Part shown: piece after piece, positions 7,238-11,114 of the stretch
Position numbering within the stretch: position 1 is the first letter of the stretch
Layout of the letters: the number at the start of each line of letters is the position of its first letter
Origin: Gammaproteobacteria bacterium
GTDB taxonomy: Bacteria; Pseudomonadota; Gammaproteobacteria; Pseudomonadales; Pseudohongiellaceae
Assembly: GCA_003514305.1 (NCBI GenBank)
Contig: DORE01000048.1
Location: forward strand, 1,216 to 12,329
Direction: 5' to 3'
Length of the DNA: 11,114 bases
Made by a program: the position numbers and the translations under genes
The notes under the pieces: generated by a model
Seen by the model: only the letters and a program-made list of their open reading frames with translations
Told to the model about the DNA's origin: nothing
The model's database searches: none

Positions 7238-7968
7238 AATACTCCATTCTTTTATTATTGCTGCTACTGTCGCTGGGTTCGCCCTATGGCTTAGCCGCAA
7301 ACAACCTTGAAGAGTTTTCAGCGCACTACAGCGCGACTACTAACGGCATTTATGGCACAGCTGAGAGACATTTAGTCAAACTGTCAGAAAACAATTACCG
7401 ACTCAACGTTTCTCTCGAAGCCAAAATTGGCGGCTTAGGAATTGGCGACCTTGAGCAAGCAAGCGAATTCAGTTACCTAAATAACACCATGCGACCCTTG
7501 ATCTACAGCTATCAAGTTTCCGGAGTCAGCTCAGTTACAGAAACTATTATTTTCAATTGGGACGCCATGTTGGCATTGAGCGCAAACGAAAAGCAATCGC
7601 GGTCTCTGACAATCAACAATAACACTTTAGACGAGCTCAGCTACCAGCTCGCGCTGGCATTGGATATCTCCGACGAAATTAAAGATGTCTACTCTTTTGA
7701 AATATTAAATGGCGATGCGTTGGTTCAGTTACGCTTCGAAGTTTTAGGCGAAGAAATTATCTCGACACCGCTCGGTGATCTTCGATGCGTTAAGCTGGAA
7801 CGCCAACGTGAGGCCAACAGCAATCGTTCCACTACAATCTGGCTCGCTCTCGATTGGTCGAATTTGCTTGCAAAAATAGAACAAACCAGCGCTTCCGGAC
7901 TGGAAATAACGATGGAACTGACCAATGCACTGATAGCAAATCGACAGGTTTCTGGCTTGCCCAAATGA
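7234..7968 (+). CDS. DUF3108 exported protein of unknown function
   Basis: A 244-residue protein with a clear signal peptide (MKYSILLLLLLLSLGSPYGLA, probable cleavage near residue 21), so periplasmic or envelope-located. The mature part (EEFSAHYSATTNGIYGTAERHL, SEFSYLNNTMRPLIYSYQ) and the late block TPLGDLRCVKLERQR...TTIWLALDWSNLLAKIEQ match the DUF3108 family. These are beta-rich proteins found immediately after purN in Pseudomonas and many relatives. The frame is open to a TTG at 7210. I prefer the ATG at 7234 because it begins exactly at the signal peptide and overlaps the purN stop as ATGA, implying coupled translation. It faces the FleQ-type gene tail to tail across 28 bp, which hold an imperfect GGCT/AGCC hairpin with no T-run. 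Function is unknown, and its position in a purine operon does not establish a purine role. Confidence 0.85.
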   Translation: MKYSILLLLLLLSLGSPYGLAANNLEEFSAHYSATTNGIYGTAERHLVKLSENNYRLNVSLEAKIGGLGIGDLEQASEFSYLNNTMRPLIYSYQVSGVSSVTETIIFNWDAMLALSANEKQSRSLTINNNTLDELSYQLALALDISDEIKDVYSFEILNGDALVQLRFEVLGEEIISTPLGDLRCVKLERQREANSNRSTTIWLALDWSNLLAKIEQTSASGLEITMELTNALIANRQVSGLPK

Positions 7969-7996
7969 TGAAGGCTAACATCAGCCAATCAGAGAT

Positions 7997-9514
7997 TTAT
8001 GAAGGATGCTGCTCGTCAGACGGCTCTGGCTCCTGCGCGACAGAACCAAGCTCTTCTTGATTCCGCTGCATCTGATACTTTCGCATCTTTTCCACAAGTG
8101 TTGTTCGGCGCATGTGTAACCGGCTCGCTGCCCGGGCGACAACACCGCCACTATCATCAAGCGCCTGACCGATCAGACTTCGTTCAAGATTGGCTAGATA
8201 CTCCTTTAGGTCAAGGCCGTGCATTGGCAACAAACTATCTTGTTCGCTCTCAGATAAATTATCGGCCTGGTTAAGGCGCTCAGGGCGACCGAGATCGCGA
8301 TCACATTCCGAGTTAAACTTTCTGATTTTTATCGATAAATCTTCCTCGCCTACGATGTGATGGGGATACAAAATAGCCATTCGCTCAACAAGATTAGCCA
8401 GCTCCCTGACATTCCCTGGCCAAGGGTATCGCTGCAGACAGTGTATGGCGCCTGAATTAAAGCGTACCGACCCTCTTCCTTCTGATTCCATCAATGAAAT
8501 CAGTTCGTTGAGCAAAAGCGGAACGTCCTGGGCGCGAGCTCGCAAAGGTGGCATCTCGATCGGGAATACATTAAGCCGATAGTACAAATCCTGACGGAAT
8601 TCGCCAGATTCAATCATCTGCTCAAGATCTTTATGCGTGGCAGCTAGAATGCGAACGTCCGTTTGGATTGTATTTGTTCCTCCGACACGCTCGAAACTTT
8701 TTTCCTGAAGCACTCTGAGAAGCTTGATCTGCATACTGAGAGGCATATCACCAATCTCATCGAGGAACAAGGTTCCTCCATCTGCCAATTCAAAGCGCCC
8801 GGCTCGTGAAGATACCGCGCCTGTAAAAGCACCTTTTTCATGACCAAATAGTTCACTTTCGAGCAGTTCTCTGGGGATCGCACCGCAGTTGATCGGTATG
8901 AAAGGTTTGTCTGCTCGCGAAGAATTGAAATGCAGGTTTCGCGCAACAACTTCCTTTCCGGTTCCTGACTCGCCAGTGATGAGAACACTGACCTCTTTGG
9001 CTGCCACCTGCCCCATCATCCGACGAACATGCCCAATCTCGGCGCTGTTGCCCACGAGAGAACGAAACATATTACAGTCGCGAGCCTCTTCTAAGTCGCG
9101 CAGGCGATTGAAATGCTCGTGGAAGAGTTTGGCTTTATGAATCGCATTCAAAAGAAGTTGATGAGAAAGCTTGCTGGGCAAAATCTCTGTAATCCGGCTG
9201 CGAGTCTCCGCAGCGAACTTAATTGAAGATTCGATATCACCCACTATAATCGAGGGTAAACCCGGTTCCCATGCACAAAGAGCTTTTACGAGTTGCTCGA
9301 GCTGAGGAGTTGAGGTCATGGCAATGATGGCTGCGCCAAATTGATGTGGTCGCACCTGACACTCCTCCACTGCACGATGCCAATTTGAACTGCTGGTAGA
9401 GACCACAGCTTCACCGATAAAATTTAGAATCGTCTGAAGGTCGTGTCTTTGTTGCGAATCATCACTAATCAATAGAATCGCTGATTCTTGGGATGTGGTT
9501 TTCTCTGAATTCAT
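7997..9514 (-). CDS. fleQ: FleQ/FlrA-type sigma-54-dependent flagellar master regulator
   Basis: A 505-residue enhancer-binding protein expected to activate flagellar genes with sigma-54 RNA polymerase and, by analogy with FleQ, to respond to c-di-GMP. Residues about 11-135 form a receiver-like domain. Asp18-Asp19 remain, but the phosphoacceptor region (AAIIAMTST, 61-69) has no Asp, as in FleQ. The AAA+ domain carries Walker A GESGTGKE (181-188), the sigma-54 contact loop GAFTGA (228-233), Walker B GGTLFLDEIGDM (246-257), FRQDLYYRLNVFP (306-318) and sensor 2 WPGNVREL (365-372). The C-terminal Fis-type helix-turn-helix (ALDDSGGVVARAASRLHMRR, 451-470, then TTLVEKMRKY) is nearly identical to FleQ as I recall it. 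c-di-GMP-related sites are MFRS (149-152, LFRS in P. aeruginosa), KEVVARN (187-193, intact) and ELISL (337-341, ELISR in P. aeruginosa). It diverges from a FlgM-like gene. FleQ and FlrA are hard to separate by sequence alone. Confidence 0.92.
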   Translation of the reverse strand: MNSEKTTSQESAILLISDDSQQRHDLQTILNFIGEAVVSTSSSNWHRAVEECQVRPHQFGAAIIAMTSTPQLEQLVKALCAWEPGLPSIIVGDIESSIKFAAETRSRITEILPSKLSHQLLLNAIHKAKLFHEHFNRLRDLEEARDCNMFRSLVGNSAEIGHVRRMMGQVAAKEVSVLITGESGTGKEVVARNLHFNSSRADKPFIPINCGAIPRELLESELFGHEKGAFTGAVSSRAGRFELADGGTLFLDEIGDMPLSMQIKLLRVLQEKSFERVGGTNTIQTDVRILAATHKDLEQMIESGEFRQDLYYRLNVFPIEMPPLRARAQDVPLLLNELISLMESEGRGSVRFNSGAIHCLQRYPWPGNVRELANLVERMAILYPHHIVGEEDLSIKIRKFNSECDRDLGRPERLNQADNLSESEQDSLLPMHGLDLKEYLANLERSLIGQALDDSGGVVARAASRLHMRRTTLVEKMRKYQMQRNQEELGSVAQEPEPSDEQHPS

Positions 9515-9560
9515 AGGTTGTGGTAAGCCCTATTAGACGAACCCTAACTCGAAAAATCGA

Positions 9561-9575
9561 TTAAAGTTACTTTAA
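9561..9575. repeat. Perfect 15-bp palindrome in the fleQ/flgM spacer
   Basis: TTAAAGT-T-ACTTTAA is a perfect 7-1-7 inverted repeat 47 bp upstream of the fleQ start codon. Its position and symmetry suit a dimeric repressor or activator site for fleQ. It does not match the FleQ box (GTCAATAAATTGAC) or a CRP-type site (TGTGA-N6-TCACA). AT-rich palindromes can arise by chance. Confidence 0.4.
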
Positions 9576-9674
9576 ATATAGCAAAACCCTTCCGCAACCG
9601 CAGATCGGAAGCTTGGAGTGTTCAAAGAATATCGGTTGGAGCCCATGAGCGCATTCAGCTTGACCCCGACCCCT

Positions 9675-9704
9675 TAAAGATATCCTTTGGTAAGACGCTA
9701 TAAT
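9675..9704 (+). promoter_or_regulatory. Candidate promoter of the flgM-like gene, possibly sigma-28
   Basis: TAAAG at 9675-9679 resembles the sigma-28 (FliA) -35 element. CGCTATAAT follows at 9696-9704; its CTATAA part partly matches the sigma-28 -10 (GCCGATAA). The spacing is one base longer than the usual arrangement, so the match is imperfect. TATAAT at 9699-9704 is also a perfect sigma-70 -10, although no good -35 lies 16-18 nt upstream. It precedes the FlgM-like start codon by about 110 bp. A sigma-28 promoter on flgM would be the known feedback arrangement, which raises its plausibility. Confidence 0.4.
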
Positions 9705-9816
9705 TTAGGCGGTTGAAACAGGTGCAAGCAATACAATCGCTGCACACAGGTTTTCGGGCATGGAACATCTAGCCAGCTGCCCGGGCGACCTCCGCCCCAT
9801 AGTTAGTATACGAGCA

Positions 9817-10116
9817 ATGACCGTGAAAAAGACAGGAACTGAATCAAACAATCACCAGAAAACGAGTCCAAGAGCCAGACAATATGATGCGAAGCATCCT
9901 GATCAGTTATCATACTCTTCTGATCTTTACGGCAGCAGCCTCGCTGATGTGCGGCATAAGATCGAACAGGAATGTAGCATTGATTCAGCAAAAATTGTCG
10001 AGGTGAATCGAAGAATCGTTTCGGGAGAGTATAACGTCAGTGGACACCGCATTGTCGAAAAATTGTACGACTTGGAATTGCAATTGCGCATTATGGACAA
10101 CCCCACTGTCGAATGA
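9817..10116 (+). CDS. flgM: FlgM-like anti-sigma-28 factor
   Basis: From the ATG at 9817 this gives a 99-residue protein, the usual size of FlgM, which holds sigma-28 (FliA) inactive until it is exported through the completed hook-basal body. The N-terminal half (residues 1-40: MTVKKTGTESNNHQKTSPRA, then polar, low-complexity sequence) looks disordered, as in FlgM. The C-terminal half, IDSAKIVEVNRRIVSGEYNV (55-74) then SGHRIVEKLYDLE, follows the FlgM pattern of D-x-x-(K/R)-(I/V) ... I-x-x-G-x-Y-x-V-x-x-x-x-(I/V)-(A/V)-x-K-L. That is the sigma-28-binding region. The frame is open to an ATG at 9760, which would add 19 residues (118 total). I prefer 9817 for length and FlgM-like composition, but neither start has a good ribosome binding site. 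It is divergent from the FleQ-type gene. No flgA or flgN is adjacent. The call rests on a pattern match in a short family. Confidence 0.7.
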   Translation: MTVKKTGTESNNHQKTSPRARQYDAKHPDQLSYSSDLYGSSLADVRHKIEQECSIDSAKIVEVNRRIVSGEYNVSGHRIVEKLYDLELQLRIMDNPTVE

Positions 10117-10426
10117 GTAGCACGCTCCAGATCGGCCCCATCAGCACCAATTCGTTAGCAGACTCCTAAGCAATGCTTCTCCGCGCTTTGAGACAGCCAG
10201 AGATTGCGCTCTATGATCCACACAGTAACAAAACGTAAACGACCGGGGAACGTCTGGATTGAGATCATTCAACTTTCTGACGCGGGCCACCGCTGAGCGA
10301 CTTGTGTTTATGCCCCTGTTGGTTTTTAATATCTGGCCGATACAACCCCTCAAGAACAGCCCGCCATCTGCAAATTGCCCAGCAAGTTGTGCAATCGGAA
10401 AGAGCGCCGGCTCATGGTCTTCAATC
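10117..10426. other. 310-bp stretch after flgM with no recognised gene
   Basis: I see no supportable gene. A short frame crosses on the minus strand (10141-10353), but its translation is unlike any family I know and its base use is not gene-like. No RNA gene, repeat or T-tailed hairpin is apparent, so the end of the flgM-like transcript is not marked. Confidence 0.4.
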
Positions 10427-10654
10427 GTGAATGCAGAAAATTTCTACATCGTAGCTACCGCTCCGAATGATTCGTCGTTACAAGTCAGAATCTCGGGCCC
10501 CTATCTCACTGAACAGGCTGCCCGTGCCGATCTTGAGGCGGCGATAGCTGAAGCAGCCGACATCGATCCAAGCGCGAAAGGATACAAATACACAATCTCG
10601 AAAGTCGAAAGCCGCAAGCCAGGGGTCATACAACATATGGCGGCCCATGGCTAA
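10427..10654 (+). CDS. Small hypothetical protein, about 75 residues
   Basis: I do not recognise this protein. Starting at GTG 10427 it reads (V/M)NAENFYIVATAPNDSSLQV, then RISGPYLTEQAARADLEAAI, AEAADIDPSAKGYKYTISKV and a short basic tail. This looks like a folded domain: two beta strands, a GPY turn, an amphipathic alanine-rich helix, an IDP turn and a closing strand. There is no signal peptide or membrane segment, so it is probably cytoplasmic. The frame stays open upstream to ATGs at 10310 and 10259, but that part (Cys/Pro/Ser/Trp-rich) does not look like protein. I therefore favour the GTG, even though no clear Shine-Dalgarno precedes it. It stands alone downstream of the flgM-like gene. 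Function unknown. Confidence 0.5.
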   Translation: MNAENFYIVATAPNDSSLQVRISGPYLTEQAARADLEAAIAEAADIDPSAKGYKYTISKVESRKPGVIQHMAAHG

Positions 10655-10922
10655 AGTATAGGCACTCCGTGACGCCCTGCCGACAGCTCACTGCTTGGCA
10701 CTGTACTCCTCGCCGTCAGACTAGCGTACAAGCTCAGTTTTTTGGGCAATATGTTCCCCGGCGAGCAGCATTCATCTTCGATCAACTCATTGTCGCGTGG
10801 AAAGACAAGATCGAATGGTTATCGAAGTAACTTTCGCAATTAAAGCGATATCTCTAAACCAACACCAGCTCACTATGTAAATGCGGAATAATTAATCCAT
10901 TTGGCGTCTTTTTTCTTGGTTT
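10655..10922. other. 268-bp non-coding stretch
   Basis: Stop codons interrupt all frames and no family is recognisable. A short T-run lies at about 10738-10744 and another (TCTTTTTTCTT) at about 10908-10918, but neither follows a convincing stem. I see no repeat or RNA gene. Confidence 0.35.
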
Positions 10923-11114
10923 TCATCTGGTCAGCTGGACCTGAAAGGCCATCGTGATATGCGGTGACTTTCCAAAGAGCCCTGCACGAATGTACCGACC
11001 CCTGATTCCGAAGGCCAAACGGTAAGCGACCAGACTCCCGAGGTCAGATGATTCGATCATCAAGCAATCAGCGTCTATTCGATATCTTACGCGATGGCCT
11101 GTATCATCTTCCCC
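10923..11114 (-). CDS. Possible C-terminal fragment of a gene entering from the right edge
   Basis: On the minus strand a frame is open from the last base of the window to a TGA at 10923-10925, giving 63 residues without a start codon inside the needed context. It reads GEDDTGHRVRYRIDADCLMI, then SSDLGSLVAYRLAFGIRGRY and ends ITMAFQVQLTR. The RVRYRIDADCLMI stretch is reminiscent of minor-pilin C-terminal halves (Y-R-hydrophobic-x-x-x-C-L), but I cannot assign a family. A 63-codon open frame can occur by chance in one of six frames, so this is tentative. If real, the gene begins outside the window and would be transcribed toward the small gene at 10427. Confidence 0.3.
   Translation of the reverse strand, partial: GEDDTGHRVRYRIDADCLMIESSDLGSLVAYRLAFGIRGRYIRAGLFGKSPHITMAFQVQLTR

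Noticed and set aside
7969..7996. Bidirectional terminator between the DUF3108 gene and fleQ
   Set aside because: Only a four-base GGCT/AGCC stem with a mismatched extension is present and no T-run follows on either strand.
8644..8988. A 114-codon minus-strand frame within the FleQ-type gene, in another frame
   Set aside because: The overlapping frame encodes the conserved AAA+ core; this one shows no domain and is a shadow.
9655..9678. CAGCTTGACCCCGACCCC, which resembles ends seen beside REP-associated transposases
   Set aside because: Only one copy is present, with no transposase gene, second end or target duplication, so I cannot support a mobile element.
10141..10353. A 70-codon minus-strand frame after flgM
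   Set aside because: The translation has no family resemblance, no ribosome binding site and no gene-like composition.
10259..10426. N-terminal extension of the small protein to ATG 10259 or 10310
   Set aside because: The translation is rich in Cys, Pro, Ser and Trp and looks non-coding; the protein-like pattern begins at about 10427.

Overview
The window is bacterial chromosome with mid-range GC and densely packed genes. It most likely comes from a gammaproteobacterium related to the Pseudomonadales/Cellvibrionales. The main support is gene order: wrbA-like flavoprotein, DUF2069 membrane protein, hda, DUF2066 protein, purM, purN and DUF3108 protein lie in the order and approximate spacing I recall from Pseudomonas (PA0949 to PA0943, with proS nearby as PA0956). 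The products also resemble gammaproteobacterial versions at the motif level: Hda with a QLPLGI clamp motif, a 572-residue ProS with the editing insert, and a FleQ-type enhancer-binding protein. I see no CRISPR array, rRNA, tRNA, insertion sequence or prophage gene.

Left part (1-3417, + strand): an HU-family nucleoid protein with a Lys/Ala-rich N-terminal tail ends in a strong intrinsic terminator. Prolyl-tRNA synthetase starts only 16 nt after that terminator's T-run. After a 177-bp gap come a WrbA-like NAD(P)H:quinone oxidoreductase and a four-helix DUF2069 membrane protein, joined by an ATGA overlap.

Middle (3404-7968): hda and a DUF2066 exported protein form a minus-strand pair. They diverge from a plus-strand purine operon, purM-purN, followed by an exported DUF3108 protein that overlaps purN by ATGA. 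hda overlaps the end of the DUF2069 gene tail to tail by 14 bp. Replication control (Hda, which inactivates DnaA-ATP with the sliding clamp) thus sits beside purine synthesis (AIR synthetase and GAR formyltransferase) and three envelope proteins of unknown function.

Right part (7997-10116): a FleQ/FlrA-type sigma-54 activator on the minus strand is divergent from a small gene whose C-terminal half looks like the anti-sigma-28 factor FlgM. The spacer contains a perfect 7-1-7 palindrome and a TAAAG / CTATAAT promoter-like pair. This looks like a small flagellar regulatory node away from any visible structural flagellar genes. The FleQ-like protein differs from P. aeruginosa FleQ at two positions tied to c-di-GMP binding.

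The last kilobase is sparse. It holds one plausible small unknown protein (GTG start at 10427), a reading frame entering from the right edge on the minus strand, and otherwise sequence in which I recognise nothing. The most interesting content is the fleQ/flgM node and the terminator abutting proS. I found no clearly new multi-gene system.
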